Below, piece by piece: positions 46,838 to 57,108 of a stretch of DNA of 64,000 nucleotides. The notes under the pieces were generated by a model. It did not search any database and was not told the origin of the DNA. It was given only the letters and a program-made list of their open reading frames with translations. The translations under genes and the position numbers were made by a program. Source of the stretch: Caballeronia sordidicola (GTDB lineage Bacteria > Pseudomonadota > Gammaproteobacteria > Burkholderiales > Burkholderiaceae); NCBI RefSeq assembly GCF_000729995.1, contig NZ_JNFG01000006.1:186001-250000 (forward strand), read 5' to 3'. Position 1 is the first letter of the stretch, and each line of letters begins with the position of its first letter.

Positions 46838-47469
46838 ACTTGATTGCAACGAATTTCCTGAGCGGTCAGCGCGCGCGTCGCGGCGCGCTGGCGCTGATGG
46901 CAGCGGGTTTGGTGGTTGTGTCGGGGTGTGCGATCAAACCGCGCGTGCCGACTACATCGAATGCGGCGACCGAGATCACCGCGCAGACCAGCCGCGCGTA
47001 TCACGGCCGCTTTTCGGTCCAGTACGACGACCAGAACGGTCAGCAGCGCAACGCGTACGGCAACTTCGACTGGCAGGAAACCGGAGACACCGTCACGCTG
47101 CAATTGCGTAATCCGCTTGGGCAAACGCTGGCTATCGTGACGTCGTCGCCGTCTTCGGCCACGCTCGAACTGCCGAATCGCCAGCCGCAGACCGCCGATA
47201 ACGTCTCCGAACTCATGCGCTCCACCCTCGGCTTCGCGCTGCCGGTGGAAGGCTTGCGGTACTGGCTCCAGCCATCGCCTGCGCCAACCTCGCGGGCGCG
47301 CACGACCATGGATTCGTCGTCGGAAAATGGCCGCCTGAAGGAAATCAAGCAGGACGGATGGACTATCGACTACCTGGCCTATGCCGACGCCCCGGCGACC
47401 GGCGTAAAGCGCCTGAATCTGTCGCGTGCCGAACCGCCGCTCGACATCAAGCTCGTCCTCGACCAGTAA
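46834..47469 (+). CDS. lolB: Outer membrane lipoprotein LolB
   Basis: A 211-residue lipoprotein receptor that takes lipoproteins from LolA into the outer membrane. It has an N-terminal lipobox, VVVSGC (cleavage before Cys), after a hydrophobic run, and a LolB beta-barrel domain with [22 protein letters not shown]. The start is a TTG at 46834, overlapping the TPR stop (TTGA); another TTG at 46840 is possible, and there is no ATG in the signal region. It precedes ispE by 17 bp, as in E. coli (lolB-ispE). Confidence 0.9.
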   Translation: MNLIATNFLSGQRARRGALALMAAGLVVVSGCAIKPRVPTTSNAATEITAQTSRAYHGRFSVQYDDQNGQQRNAYGNFDWQETGDTVTLQLRNPLGQTLAIVTSSPSSATLELPNRQPQTADNVSELMRSTLGFALPVEGLRYWLQPSPAPTSRARTTMDSSSENGRLKEIKQDGWTIDYLAYADAPATGVKRLNLSRAEPPLDIKLVLDQ

Positions 47470-47486
47470 CGCTTCAGTTCAATCGC

Positions 47487-48407
47487 ATGCCGTCATCTTT
47501 ATCGAGTTCATCGCCGGGCTCAGCGTATCCGCCAGCCGACGCTTCGCTGCGCGATTGTCTCGCGCCGGCCAAGCTCAACCTGTTCCTGCATATCACGGGG
47601 CGCCGCCCGGACGGCTATCACGCGTTGCAGACGGTGTTCCAGTTGCTCGACTGGGGCGACCGGCTGCACTTCACCCGTCGCGACGATGGCGTGATCACGC
47701 GCAAAACCGATGTTCCGGGTGTGCCCGAAGCGGACGACCTGGTTGTACGTGCTGCGCGTCTGCTGCAGTCGACAACGGGCAGCCCCCTTGGCGTCGACAT
47801 AGAAATTGATAAAATACTGCCCATGGGCGCCGGTCTCGGCGGCGGCAGTTCTGACGCCGCGACCACGCTGCTGGCCCTGAATCGCTTGTGGGGCGTGGAG
47901 TTGTCGCGAGAAGCGTTGCAGGATCTGGCGCTGAAACTCGGTGCCGACGTGCCGTTTTTTATCTTCGGTCAGAATGCTTTCGCGGAAGGCGTCGGCGAAA
48001 CGCTGCAAGCCGTCGATCTGCCGAAACGCTTCTTCCTGGTGGTGACTCCTGCGGTGCATGTTCCAACCGCTGCGATTTTTTCAGAGAAAGGGTTGACGAG
48101 GGACTCAAAAGTCCTCACAATTACGGACTTCCTTGCACAACATAGTTCTGACACAGATTGGCCTGACAGCTTCGGCCGAAATGATATGCAGGCAGTTGTG
48201 GTTGAGAAGTACGCGGAAGTAGCTACGGTGATTGAGTGGTTTTCGAATCTGTCACCTGCGCGAATGACCGGATCCGGAGCGAGCGTGTTTGCCGCTTTTC
48301 GTAGCAAAGCCGAAGCTGAGATGGCGCAAGCCAAACTCCCGGCAAGCTGGAAGAGCACAGTGACCGAAAGTCTGGATTCGCATCCTCTCTTTGCTTTCGC
48401 GTCGTAA
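47487..48407 (+). CDS. ispE: 4-diphosphocytidyl-2-C-methyl-D-erythritol kinase
   Basis: A 306-residue GHMP kinase of the MEP isoprenoid pathway that phosphorylates CDP-ME on its 2-position. The N-terminal [20 protein letters not shown] and the glycine-rich ATP loop [17 protein letters not shown] are clear, and the third motif is [11 protein letters not shown]. It starts 17 bp after lolB and is followed by tRNA-Gln and prs. The N-terminal extension of about 20 Ser/Pro-rich residues before the domain is longer than in E. coli. Confidence 0.95.
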   Translation: MPSSLSSSSPGSAYPPADASLRDCLAPAKLNLFLHITGRRPDGYHALQTVFQLLDWGDRLHFTRRDDGVITRKTDVPGVPEADDLVVRAARLLQSTTGSPLGVDIEIDKILPMGAGLGGGSSDAATTLLALNRLWGVELSREALQDLALKLGADVPFFIFGQNAFAEGVGETLQAVDLPKRFFLVVTPAVHVPTAAIFSEKGLTRDSKVLTITDFLAQHSSDTDWPDSFGRNDMQAVVVEKYAEVATVIEWFSNLSPARMTGSGASVFAAFRSKAEAEMAQAKLPASWKSTVTESLDSHPLFAFAS

Positions 48408-48462
48408 AGTTTTGTTTTGACGGGTTTGTCCTACACTGCCCGGCAAGACTCAAAGTTAGTGT

Positions 48463-48539
48463 AGGGGAGTCGCCAAGTTGGTTAAGGCACTGGATTTTGA
48501 TTCCAGCATGCGAAGGTTCGAATCCTTCTTCCCCTGCCA
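48463..48539 (+). tRNA. tRNA-Gln (TTG anticodon)
   Basis: A 77-nt tRNA. The acceptor arm AGGGGAG pairs with TTCCCCT near the 3' end, the anticodon stem CTGGA/TCCAG closes the loop TTTTGAT with anticodon TTG (Gln, CAA), and the T-arm is GAAGG-TTCGAAT-CCTTC. The CCA end is encoded (48537-48539). It lies between ispE and prs, a conserved Burkholderia order. Confidence 0.97.
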
Positions 48540-48587
48540 TAATTTCTCGCGTTTTCCCTCTCGCCCCAGCCAAGACACAGGTGCACG

Positions 48588-49541
48588 ATGAGCAGTGACG
48601 GCCTGATGGTATTCACTGGCAACGCGAATCCCGCGCTTGCACAGGAAGTCGTCAAAATCCTTGGAATCCCGCTTGGCAAGGCAATGGTTAGCCGTTTCTC
48701 CGACGGTGAAATCATGGTCGAGATCCAGGAAAATGTGCGCGGCAAGGACGTGTTCGTGCTGCAGTCCACCTGCGCGCCGACCAACGACACGCTGATGGAA
48801 CTCATGATCATGGTCGATGCGCTCAAGCGCGCATCCGCTGGCCGGATCACTGCAGCCATCCCGTACTTCGGTTATGCCCGCCAGGATCGCCGGCCACGTT
48901 CGGCTCGCGTCGCCATCTCGGCGAAAGTCGTGGCGAACATGCTGGAAATTGCCGGTGTGGATCGTGTCATTACCATGGACCTCCACGCCGACCAGATTCA
49001 AGGTTTCTTCGACATCCCGGTCGACAACATCTACGCTACGCCCGTGCTGCTCGGCGATCTGCGCAAGCAGAATTACGAGAACCTGCTGGTGGTGTCGCCT
49101 GATGTGGGCGGTGTAATCCGCGCCCGGGCACTGGCCAAGCAACTGAACACCGATCTCGCGATCATCGACAAGCGTCGCCCGAAGGCGAACGTCGCTGAAG
49201 TGATGAACATCATTGGTGAAGTGGAAGGCCGCACGTGCGTGATCATGGACGACATGGTCGACACCGCCGGCACGCTCTGCAAAGCAGCACAGGTTTTGAA
49301 GGAACGCGGCGCGACGAAAGTGTTCGCGTATGCCACGCACCCGGTTTTGTCCGGTGGCGCAGCAGAGCGGATCTCGGCATCGGAACTCGACGAACTGGTC
49401 GTGACCGACACCATCCCCCTCTCCGACGAAGCCCGGGCGTGCCCGAAGGTGCGTATTCTGTCGAGCGCGGGATTGCTGGCCGAAACGTTCTCGCGCATCC
49501 GTCGCGGCGACTCGGTCATGTCGCTGTTCGCGGAAGGTTAA
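48588..49541 (+). CDS. prs: Ribose-phosphate pyrophosphokinase
   Basis: A 317-residue PRPP synthase that makes PRPP from ribose 5-phosphate and ATP for nucleotides, histidine, tryptophan and NAD. The flag-region [18 protein letters not shown] and the ribose-5-phosphate loop [16 protein letters not shown] are present, as is [17 protein letters not shown]. It is preceded by tRNA-Gln and followed by rplY. Length matches class I enzymes. Confidence 0.97.
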   Translation: MSSDGLMVFTGNANPALAQEVVKILGIPLGKAMVSRFSDGEIMVEIQENVRGKDVFVLQSTCAPTNDTLMELMIMVDALKRASAGRITAAIPYFGYARQDRRPRSARVAISAKVVANMLEIAGVDRVITMDLHADQIQGFFDIPVDNIYATPVLLGDLRKQNYENLLVVSPDVGGVIRARALAKQLNTDLAIIDKRRPKANVAEVMNIIGEVEGRTCVIMDDMVDTAGTLCKAAQVLKERGATKVFAYATHPVLSGGAAERISASELDELVVTDTIPLSDEARACPKVRILSSAGLLAETFSRIRRGDSVMSLFAEG

Positions 49542-49625
49542 AAGTATTGGCGGTTTGGCGGGGCGTCAAAGCTCTGCTGAACGGCGTAATCGGTTCAGGC
49601 GAACGAAGGCCTGGACCGCTGCTCT

Positions 49626-49660
49626 GGGGCTGAACGCGAACACGCGGACAGCCCCGTTTT
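49626..49660 (+). terminator. Hairpin between prs and rplY
   Basis: A 7-bp stem (GGGGCTG at 49626-49632 and CAGCCCC at 49649-49655) is followed by GTTTTC. It is a moderate terminator, so rplY may have its own promoter. Confidence 0.5.
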
Positions 49661-49696
49661 CACTGCCTGGTCGCGGGCAGATTATGGAGTTGAATC

Positions 49697-50329
49697 ATGA
49701 AAGTAGTCGCTTTTGAGCGCAATCTGCAAGGTACGGGTGCGAGCCGCCGCCTGCGTAACTCGGGCAAGACCCCGGGCATCGTATATGGCGCAAATGCTGA
49801 AGCTCAAGCTGTTGAGCTCGATCACAACGCACTTTGGCACGCGCTGAAGAAAGAAGTGTTTCATTCGTCGATTCTCGACCTGGAAATCGCTGGCAAGTCG
49901 CAACAGGTTCTGCTGCGCGACGTGCAATACCATCCGTTCAAGCAAATGGTTCTGCACGTTGACTTCCAACGTGTCGATGCATCGAAGAAGCTGCACACGA
50001 AGGTGCCGGTCCACTTCTTGAATCAAGAAACGAATCCGGCTGTGAAGATCGGCGGCGCGGTGATCTCGCACATCCTGAACGAAGTCGAAATCGAATGCCT
50101 TCCGGCTGACCTGCCGGAATTCGTCGAACTCGATCTGGCGAAGATCGAAGCCGGTCACACGCTGCACGTGAAGGACATCGTTTTGCCGAAGGGCGTGGCG
50201 CTGGTTGCTCACCTCGACGCAGAAAACCCGGTGATCGCTTCGGCGACCATCCCGGCTGCCGTCGTGTCCGACGAAGCCGCTTCGGGTGGCGCTGCTGCTC
50301 CGAGCGCAGGCGACAAGCCGGCTGCATAA
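49697..50329 (+). CDS. rplY: 50S ribosomal protein L25 (Ctc form)
   Basis: A 210-residue Ctc-type L25, longer than the 94-residue E. coli L25 and typical of beta-proteobacteria. The N-terminal domain (about 1-95, [20 protein letters not shown]) binds 5S rRNA and a second beta domain (TL5-like) follows. The C-terminal tail is Ala/Ser-rich. It lies between prs and pth, the standard order. A GGAG precedes the ATG. Confidence 0.96.
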   Translation: MKVVAFERNLQGTGASRRLRNSGKTPGIVYGANAEAQAVELDHNALWHALKKEVFHSSILDLEIAGKSQQVLLRDVQYHPFKQMVLHVDFQRVDASKKLHTKVPVHFLNQETNPAVKIGGAVISHILNEVEIECLPADLPEFVELDLAKIEAGHTLHVKDIVLPKGVALVAHLDAENPVIASATIPAAVVSDEAASGGAAAPSAGDKPAA

Positions 50330-50390
50330 GTCTGGCTGAAGCCTGTCCGCTTGAGTCCGCTCGGGTCCGCCCGTAAGAGTGGACGAAGTG

Positions 50391-50425
50391 ACCCGCCGTT
50401 GCTCTGCTCCGGCGGGTTTTTTTTG
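50391..50425 (+). terminator. Terminator downstream of rplY
   Basis: A 7-bp stem, ACCCGCC (50391-50397) and GGCGGGT (50411-50417), is followed by eight T residues. It is strong, and pth begins 46 bp later. Confidence 0.85.
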
Positions 50426-50470
50426 GCCTTTTTCTGGCGCGGTGGGTTTGCTACGCCGCCAAGATTGAAC

Positions 50471-51079
50471 ATGATCAAACTGATCGTCGGGCTCGGCAAT
50501 CCGGGCGCCGAATACACCGCGACCCGTCACAACGCCGGCTTCTGGTTCGTCGATCAACTGGCGCGCGACGCCGGTGCATCGTTACGTGATGAGCGCCGGT
50601 TTCACGGGCACTACGGCCGCGGCCGGCTCAATGGCCAGGAGATCCATTTGCTCGAGCCGCAAACCTTCATGAACCGATCGGGGCAATCCGTAGTCGCCGT
50701 TGCGCAATTCTTCAAGATTTTGCCCGACGAAATCCTGGTGGCACACGATGAACTCGATCTGCCGCCCGGCACGGTGAAGCTGAAACTTGGCGGCGGCAGC
50801 GGCGGGCACAATGGACTGAAGGACATTTCCGCGCATTTGTCGGTGCAACAATATTGGCGGTTGCGGATCGGCATCGGCCATCCGCGCGATCTCATTCCCG
50901 AAGCCGCGCGTGCCGGCGCGAAACCGGATGTGGCGAATTTTGTGCTGAAACCACCACGGCGCGAGGAGCAGGACGTAATCGATGCATCGATCGAACGCGC
51001 GCTTGCTGTAATGCCATTCGCGATCAACGACGAGATGGAACGCGCGATGATGAACCTGCATCGCAACTCGCAGCCGTGA
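50471..51079 (+). CDS. pth: Peptidyl-tRNA hydrolase
   Basis: A 202-residue Pth that frees tRNA from stalled peptidyl-tRNA. The motif [20 protein letters not shown] has the catalytic His (His20 in RHNAGF), with the acid Asp in HDELDLPPG and substrate contacts in [12 protein letters not shown]. Length is normal. It is preceded by rplY and followed after 43 bp by hisC. The ATG at 50471 is the family start. Confidence 0.96.
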   Translation: MIKLIVGLGNPGAEYTATRHNAGFWFVDQLARDAGASLRDERRFHGHYGRGRLNGQEIHLLEPQTFMNRSGQSVVAVAQFFKILPDEILVAHDELDLPPGTVKLKLGGGSGGHNGLKDISAHLSVQQYWRLRIGIGHPRDLIPEAARAGAKPDVANFVLKPPRREEQDVIDASIERALAVMPFAINDEMERAMMNLHRNSQP

Positions 51080-51122
51080 ACTTGCAGCACCTCGTCCCAC
51101 AAGGACAATAAAGGAGCGAATC

Positions 51123-52187
51123 TTGAGCCGATTCTGGAGCGACATCGTCAATAAGCTGACGCCGTATGTGCCGGGCGAACAACCCGCGCTCGCGCGTCCC
51201 GTGAAGCTCAACACGAACGAGAACCCGTATCCGCCCTCACCGCGCGTGGTCGATGCGATCCGGCGCGAACTCGGTGAGGACGGTGACTCACTCCGCAAAT
51301 ACCCCGATCCGACAGCGCACGCGTTGCGCGCGGCCATCGCGCAGCATCACGGTCTGCGCGAGAGCCAGGTGTTTGTCGGCAATGGGTCGGACGAGGTTCT
51401 CGCACACACGTTCCAGGCGCTGCTCAAGCACGACAAGCCGATCCGTTTTCCGGATATCACGTACAGCTTTTATCCCGTGTATGCGCAGTTATACGGCGTA
51501 GCGGTCGACGTGATGCCGCTGAACGCGGATTTTGGTATCGATGTGGACGACTATCGAGCGCCCAATGGTGGCGTGTTGCTGCCCAATCCGAACGCGCCGA
51601 CCGGCCGCGCGTTGCCGCTCACCGAGATCAAGGTGCTGCTCGCGGCAAATCCGGATTCGGTTGTGGTGATCGATGAGGCGTATGTGGATTTCGGCGCGGA
51701 ATCGGCGGTGACGCTTATCGATGAAAATCCGAATTTGCTGGTCGTGCAGACGTTGTCGAAAGCGCGTTCACTGGCGGGCATGCGCGTGGGCTTTGCACTC
51801 GGGCACGAAGCATTGATCGAGGCGCTGACACGCGTGAAGGACAGCTTCAATTCCTATCCGCTCGACCGGCTGGCGCAAGCTGCAGCGATTGCGGCCGTTG
51901 AAGACGACGACTGGTTTCGCGAAACCTGTACGAAGGTTATCGCCAGCCGCGAACGGCTGACGGCGGACTTGCAAGTGCTGGGCTTCGATGTAGTGCCGTC
52001 TGCCGCGAACTTCGTATTCGCGCGCCATCCGGAACATGATGCAGCCACGCTCGCCGCGCGCTTGAAGGAGAAGGAGATTTTCGTGCGGCATTTCAAGCTG
52101 CCGCGAATCGATCAGCATCTGCGGATCACCGTCGGCACCGATGCCGACTGCGACGCTCTGCTGGCAGCGCTGCGCGCGCTGCTCTGA
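51123..52187 (+). CDS. hisC: Histidinol-phosphate aminotransferase
   Basis: A 354-residue PLP enzyme of histidine synthesis that transaminates imidazole-acetol phosphate. The Schiff-base Lys is Lys213 in [11 protein letters not shown], with [12 protein letters not shown] at the N-terminus and YPDPTA substrate-loop residues. It begins with TTG at 51123, preceded by AAGGAG six bases away; no better start is seen. It is separate from the main his operon and may be a second copy with a wider role (HisC2 often handles aromatic amino acids), which cannot be decided here. Confidence 0.92.
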   Translation: MSRFWSDIVNKLTPYVPGEQPALARPVKLNTNENPYPPSPRVVDAIRRELGEDGDSLRKYPDPTAHALRAAIAQHHGLRESQVFVGNGSDEVLAHTFQALLKHDKPIRFPDITYSFYPVYAQLYGVAVDVMPLNADFGIDVDDYRAPNGGVLLPNPNAPTGRALPLTEIKVLLAANPDSVVVIDEAYVDFGAESAVTLIDENPNLLVVQTLSKARSLAGMRVGFALGHEALIEALTRVKDSFNSYPLDRLAQAAAIAAVEDDDWFRETCTKVIASRERLTADLQVLGFDVVPSAANFVFARHPEHDAATLAARLKEKEIFVRHFKLPRIDQHLRITVGTDADCDALLAALRALL

Positions 52188-52198
52188 GGGCACGCGCC

Positions 52199-52497
<299 letters not shown>

Positions 52498-52580
52498 TTA
52501 CTCTCTTCGTCCGGCATCTCGCCGGCTTTTTTGGTGCCCGCGCGCCTGGATGAGCGCGCGTTAGTAGGCGTCAGAAACGC

Positions 52581-53084
52581 TCACGGCACCGTTGGGTCTT
52601 GCGCGATCGGACCAACCTTGTCCTGCAAGCGCTTTTCCACCGATGGAAAAACGAACTTGCTGACATCGCCGCCGAGTTGCGCGATCTCGCGCACGATCGT
52701 GCCCGAGATGAATTGATATTGATCCGACGGCGTCATGAACATGGTTTCGACGTCCGGCAGCAGATAACGATTCATGCCTGCCATCTGGAACTCGTATTCG
52801 AAGTCGGAGACGGCACGCAAACCCCGCACGATCACGCGCGCGTTGTTCTTGCGCACGAAATCTTTTAGTAGCCCCTTGAAGCTCATTACCTTCACGTTCG
52901 GATAATGGCCCAACACCTCATGCGCTATATCCAGCCGTTCCGCCAAACTGAAGAACGGCTTCTTGTTCCGGCTGTCTGCCACTCCAACCACCAGCGTATC
53001 GAAAATACTCGATGCACGTCGCACGAGGTCTTCGTGACCGCGCGTGAGCGGGTCGAACGTTCCGGGATAAACGGCTACAACCAT
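52581..53084 (-). CDS. coaD: Phosphopantetheine adenylyltransferase
   Basis: A 167-residue CoaD, the penultimate enzyme of coenzyme A synthesis. The nucleotidyltransferase T/H-x-G-H motif is [16 protein letters not shown] and the second motif is [16 protein letters not shown]. It lies 159 bp downstream of rsmD on the same strand, a common rsmD-coaD pairing, and upstream of the ferredoxin gene. Confidence 0.96.
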   Translation of the reverse strand: MVVAVYPGTFDPLTRGHEDLVRRASSIFDTLVVGVADSRNKKPFFSLAERLDIAHEVLGHYPNVKVMSFKGLLKDFVRKNNARVIVRGLRAVSDFEYEFQMAGMNRYLLPDVETMFMTPSDQYQFISGTIVREIAQLGGDVSKFVFPSVEKRLQDKVGPIAQDPTVP

Positions 53085-53243
53085 GGGGCATCTCCTCTTC
53101 TGATACTTCTTCTGGTATGTCTTTCGCTACAGATTGGGCCGCCGCCGGTACCGACAAGACCAAAGTCTGCCGGGCACCCTACGTCCACCACGCCCCGTCC
53201 ACTGTCGGCCGGACATTGCCCCGCCAGTGTTTGGGAACGCGCA

Positions 53244-53945
53244 TTATTCCTCATTTTCGCGCCGCAGCAAATGATAGCGGACCGCGCCAGCCTTGCCTTC
53301 GCGGGTAATTGCCCATCCCGACAACGCCGGCGTTTGCGCGAGATCGACAGGCTCACCCGATTCGATGTACAGCGCGCCGCCCGGCGACACCAGCGGCACG
53401 GCCAGTTCAATAGCGCGCTGGAGCATGGTGGTGTCTCCAAAAGGGGGATCGAGGAACACGACATCGAAGGAATTCGACGCGAGGCCTGCAACGAGCCGCA
53501 GCGCGTCCGCTTCCACAATTTCGATGTTTTTCGCGGCCAGGCGCGTCTGGTTCGCCTTCAGTTGCGCCACGGCGCGGCCACTGCGTTCCACCATCAGCAC
53601 GCGTAGCGCGCCGCGCGACGCCGCTTCAAAGCCCAATGCGCCGCTGCCGGCAAACAGATCGAGGCAACGCTTGCCATCGAGCGACTGGCCCAGCCAGTTG
53701 AACAGCGTCTCACGGACCCTGTCCGGCGTCGGACGCAGGCCGTCCAGGCTCAGAACGGGCAGTGGCGTGCGTTTCCAGTCGCCACCAATGATGCGGATGG
53801 AATGCGCCTTGCCGCCGCGCGATGGCGCGGCTTCGCGGACTTTCGGTGCGCGCACGGCGGTATGCTCGGCGGTGCGCTCGGGGCTGCGTTCGCGATTTCG
53901 CTCGGGATTTCGCTCTAATGCGCGGGTGATCGAGGAACGGGACAT
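53244..53945 (-). CDS. rsmD: 16S rRNA (guanine966-N2)-methyltransferase
   Basis: A 233-residue SAM-dependent methyltransferase that makes m2G966 of 16S rRNA. The N-terminal GGDWKRTPLPV and RPTPDRVRETLFNWL and the SAM and catalytic loop VVFLDPPFG (motif IV DPPF) are present. The first 45 residues are an Arg/Glu/Pro-rich tail (ERNPERNRERSPERTAE) with no homology that I know; the conserved core starts at about residue 47. No other ATG is available. It precedes coaD. Confidence 0.93.
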   Translation of the reverse strand: MSRSSITRALERNPERNRERSPERTAEHTAVRAPKVREAAPSRGGKAHSIRIIGGDWKRTPLPVLSLDGLRPTPDRVRETLFNWLGQSLDGKRCLDLFAGSGALGFEAASRGALRVLMVERSGRAVAQLKANQTRLAAKNIEIVEADALRLVAGLASNSFDVVFLDPPFGDTTMLQRAIELAVPLVSPGGALYIESGEPVDLAQTPALSGWAITREGKAGAVRYHLLRRENEE

Positions 53946-54304
53946 TGACGTGCGTGGGGCGTGGTAGGGCGTGGGTAGAGGCGGCGGGATGTCCCGCGCG
54001 GGCCGGGTGAGAACGTCATCGGTTTCAACAATTGGCGTGTCGCCGATGCGGGCACGTTACCACAGCCCCGCCGCGCCGGATGCTGGGGTTCGCCGCCCGG
54101 GCGGCCACTACAATCGGTGCCGGCTGATAAAATAGCTATCTTTCGCTTTTTTTGCGCATACGCCCGGCTCTCCCCGCTGTTTTTGGCGGTTTTTCGCGGC
54201 GCGGCAGCCATCGTCACCTTTGCGTTTGCGTTGTTAGCTCGTTCGACGCAGCAACGCGGTTGCGACGGCATCGATAAAACGCGCCACCCCCACCACTGCA
54301 GATC
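53946..54304. other. Divergent gap between rsmD and ftsY
   Basis: About 360 bp with no gene. A TG-A-TAAAAT extended -10 (54125-54133) points toward ftsY. The rest is GC-rich with no repeat I would name. Confidence 0.45.
54125..54133 (+). promoter_or_regulatory. Extended -10 promoter candidate for ftsY
   Basis: TGATAAAAT is an extended -10 (TGN-TAAAAT) lying 171 bp upstream of the ftsY ATG. No strong -35 is visible. Confidence 0.35.
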
Positions 54305-55786
54305 ATGTTCAGCTTTTTCAAACGATTAATAGGCAAATCGACCGATTCCGATATCGATATCGATACCGATAAGCCCGGGGAAAACGAGGCCGGGGACGTC
54401 GTCGAGGCACGTTCCCAGGACGCTGAAGGGCTTCAGCACGCTGGCACCCCGGCGACTGCGCGGGAAGGCGTTGCCGCTTCGGATCGGGCTTCGGAAGCGC
54501 CACTGCGAGGGACTGGGGCGGCTCAAGCCGCGCCTCGCGACTCAGCCGCTCCCATTGGTAACGGAGCGCCGGCAGGTACGACGCCGTCTGCATCGAGCGC
54601 TTCGCTGCCACGCGCAACGACGCCGGTTACGCCCGTACAGCCGATCGCGTCAACGGCCAGGGTTGCCGAGCCGACGCGGACCGAAGCCCCCGACGTAGCG
54701 GCTGCAGGGACGCCCACGCCCACGGCGCAAACCTCGCCTGCGAACGCAACGCCCCAACCGGCAAGCCCCGCTGCAACCACCACGCCAGAAACCAAACCCT
54801 ATTGGCAAGGCCGCACGACATCCCAGTGGAAAGCGCCGGCCGAATCCGTCGAGATTGTGCCGCCGCCGGAACCCGAAGCGAGCGCGAAGCGTACGTGGCT
54901 CACGCGCCTGAAAACGGGGCTATCGAAGACCAGTTCGGGCCTGACGGGAATCTTCGTCGGCGCGAAGATCGATGAGGATTTGTATGAGGAACTTGAAACA
55001 GCGTTGTTGATGTCAGATGCCGGTGTCGATGCCACGGAATACCTGCTTGAAGCGCTGCGTGAAAAAGTGCGCAGCGAACGGCTCACTGATTCGATGCAGG
55101 TCAAGGCGGCATTGCGCTCGCTGCTCGCCGACCTGCTTCGGCCGCTCGAGAAGTCCCTGATGCTCGGTCGCGCTCAACCGCTCGTGATGATGATCGCCGG
55201 CGTGAACGGCGCGGGCAAGACCACGAGCATTGGCAAGCTGGCCAAGCATTTGCAACGCTTCGACCAGTCCGTGCTGCTCGCCGCCGGCGACACCTTCCGT
55301 GCTGCCGCGCGCGAACAACTCACGGTTTGGGGACAACGCAACAACGTGACGGTGGTATCGCAGGAAAGTGGCGATGCCGCCGCCGTGATCTTCGATGCAG
55401 TCGGCGCCGCGCGTGCCCGCAAAATCGACGTGATGATGGCCGACACGGCGGGCCGCCTCCCCACGCAACTTCACTTGATGGAAGAACTGCGGAAGGTGAA
55501 GCGCGTGATTGCAAAGGCACAGCCCGACGCGCCGCACGAGGTCCTGCTGGTCATCGATGCAAACACGGGCCAGAACGCACTCGCCCAAGTAAAGTCTTTC
55601 GACGATGCGCTGGGCTTGACAGGTTTGATCGTGACCAAACTGGACGGCACGGCGAAGGGCGGCATTCTCGCGGCCATTGCGCGCCAACGGCCGATTCCGG
55701 TGTACTTCATTGGCGTAGGCGAAAAAGTCGAAGACTTGCAGCCGTTCAGCGCCGACGAGTTTGCGGACGCGTTGCTCGGAAATTAA
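54305..55786 (+). CDS. ftsY: Signal recognition particle receptor FtsY
   Basis: A 493-residue SRP receptor. The N-terminal 180 residues are an Ala/Pro/Thr-rich, partly acidic A-region with an unusual Asp-rich start (TDSDIDIDTD), and the NG GTPase domain follows. G1 is GVNGAGKTT (299-307), the DTFRAAAREQL helix follows, G3 is DTAGRLPTQ (from 380), and G4 is TKLDGTAKGG (from 443). It docks SRP-ribosome complexes at the membrane. The A-region is longer than in most species. It is divergent from rsmD, as in many proteobacteria. Confidence 0.96.
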   Translation: MFSFFKRLIGKSTDSDIDIDTDKPGENEAGDVVEARSQDAEGLQHAGTPATAREGVAASDRASEAPLRGTGAAQAAPRDSAAPIGNGAPAGTTPSASSASLPRATTPVTPVQPIASTARVAEPTRTEAPDVAAAGTPTPTAQTSPANATPQPASPAATTTPETKPYWQGRTTSQWKAPAESVEIVPPPEPEASAKRTWLTRLKTGLSKTSSGLTGIFVGAKIDEDLYEELETALLMSDAGVDATEYLLEALREKVRSERLTDSMQVKAALRSLLADLLRPLEKSLMLGRAQPLVMMIAGVNGAGKTTSIGKLAKHLQRFDQSVLLAAGDTFRAAAREQLTVWGQRNNVTVVSQESGDAAAVIFDAVGAARARKIDVMMADTAGRLPTQLHLMEELRKVKRVIAKAQPDAPHEVLLVIDANTGQNALAQVKSFDDALGLTGLIVTKLDGTAKGGILAAIARQRPIPVYFIGVGEKVEDLQPFSADEFADALLGN

Positions 55787-55793
55787 ACCGGTG

Positions 55794-55822
55794 CCGCGGC
55801 CTGGTGCTCAGCCAGACCGCGG
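55794..55822. terminator. Convergent hairpin between ftsY and lysE gene
   Basis: CCGCGG plus CTGG pairs with CCAG plus CCGCGG (one mismatched base) around a 7-base loop. It has no T-tract. Confidence 0.4.
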
Positions 55823-55833
55823 TCGAGGCCGTT

Positions 55834-56445
55834 TCAGCTTGCCACGATCAACGCCGCGGCGATCCACCACATCACAATCCCCACGATCACATCGAGCACT
55901 CTCCACGAGACATCTTTCTCGAACAGAGGCTGAAGCAAGCGCGCACCGTACCCGAGCGCGGTGAACCAGATGATCGACGAACACATTGCCCCTGCGGCAA
56001 ACCACGCGTTCCCCGGCCAGCCGTACCGTGCACCAATGCCACCGAGCAGTACGACGGTATCGAGATAGACGTGCGGATTCAGCAGCGATAAGGCGAGCAC
56101 CGTTGTTACCGCTTTTAGCGCCGTCTGCGACTCGCCGTTCTCCGCGTGTAAATGCCCTGGCCCTTTCCAAGCTGCGTGGAACGCCCGCAGGCCGTACAAG
56201 AACAAAAACACCGCTCCCGCCCATCGAATCACCCCAAGCAGCACGGGTGCTCGCGCAATCAGCGCTCCCATCCCGCCAATACCCAGCCCGATCAGCAACA
56301 CGTCGATCAGCGCACAGATAAAAACGACCCAGCCTACGTGCTGCTGTTTCAAGCCTTGCCGCAACACGAAAGCGTTTTGAGCGCCAATCGCGATAATCAA
56401 ACTTGCGCCAAGCCCGGCACCGGATAGAAAAACTGCTGTCGTCAT
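55834..56445 (-). CDS. LysE/ArgO family amino-acid exporter
   Basis: A 203-residue six-helix exporter. The N-terminal GLGASLIIAIGAQNAFVLRQGL matches the LysE/ArgO type. It would export basic amino acids such as arginine or lysine, but the substrate cannot be shown. Its ATG overlaps the stop of the upstream maleylpyruvate/maleylacetoacetate isomerase gene (ATGA), so it is translated with it. That places a basic-amino-acid exporter in an aromatic catabolic operon, which is unexpected. Confidence 0.87.
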   Translation of the reverse strand: MTTAVFLSGAGLGASLIIAIGAQNAFVLRQGLKQQHVGWVVFICALIDVLLIGLGIGGMGALIARAPVLLGVIRWAGAVFLFLYGLRAFHAAWKGPGHLHAENGESQTALKAVTTVLALSLLNPHVYLDTVVLLGGIGARYGWPGNAWFAAGAMCSSIIWFTALGYGARLLQPLFEKDVSWRVLDVIVGIVMWWIAAALIVAS

Positions 56446-57086
56446 TCGGCGTCCGGTTGTTGCCCTGGCGCGGCGCGCGCGAACGCATCGATTTGCGCGG
56501 CGTGATCGGCGATACGTTCGATCGTCGGATAACGGCTCATATCGAGATTGAACCGTCGCGCGTTGTACACCTGCGGCACGAGGCAAAGATCCGCGAGCGT
56601 GGGGGTATCGCCGAAACACAGCTTGCCCACACGCGAGTCGTTCGCGAGCCTCTTTTCCAGCGACTCGAAACCCGACTCCAGCCAATGCCGGTACCACGTG
56701 TCTTTCGCTTCGTCACCAACCTTTAGCGTGTGCTTCAGATACTTCAGCACGCGCAGGTTGTCGACCGGATGGATCTCGCACGCAATCTGAAGCGCGACCG
56801 AACGAATGAACGCACGATCCAATGGCGTGCCCGGCAACAACGCTGGCTCGGGATGCGTCTCTTCCAGATATTCGATGATCGCAAGCGACTGTGTGAGTAC
56901 GTCAGCGCCGTCGATAAACGTTGGCACGATCCCGTCCGGATTCAGCTCGCGATACTCTGGCTTCAGTTGTTGGCCGCCATCGCGCAGAAGATGGATCGGC
57001 GCGTACTCATAGGCAAGTCCTTTGAGGTTCAGCGCGATCCGCACGCGGTACGCCGCCGAGCTACGAAAATAGCTGTATAGCTTCAT
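56442..57086 (-). CDS. Maleylacetoacetate/maleylpyruvate isomerase (zeta-class GST)
   Basis: A 214-residue zeta-class glutathione S-transferase. The active-site SSAAYRVRIALNLKG motif near the N-terminus and the C-terminal FGDTPTLADLCLVPQVYNARRF are typical of MaiA and NagL. It isomerises the cis ring-fission product before hydrolysis. It lies 22 bp downstream of an FAH-family gene, so it is likely a partner of that enzyme. No ring-cleaving dioxygenase is present here, so gentisate or homogentisate route cannot be decided; sizes fit the gentisate (NagL) type. Confidence 0.9.
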   Translation of the reverse strand: MKLYSYFRSSAAYRVRIALNLKGLAYEYAPIHLLRDGGQQLKPEYRELNPDGIVPTFIDGADVLTQSLAIIEYLEETHPEPALLPGTPLDRAFIRSVALQIACEIHPVDNLRVLKYLKHTLKVGDEAKDTWYRHWLESGFESLEKRLANDSRVGKLCFGDTPTLADLCLVPQVYNARRFNLDMSRYPTIERIADHAAQIDAFARAAPGQQPDAE

Positions 57087-57108
57087 GAATCCCCTCCCGT
57101 TTTTATAG

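Noticed and set aside
53117..53308. Open frame between coaD and rsmD on the plus strand
   Set aside because: It overlaps rsmD antisense and has a non-coding composition.
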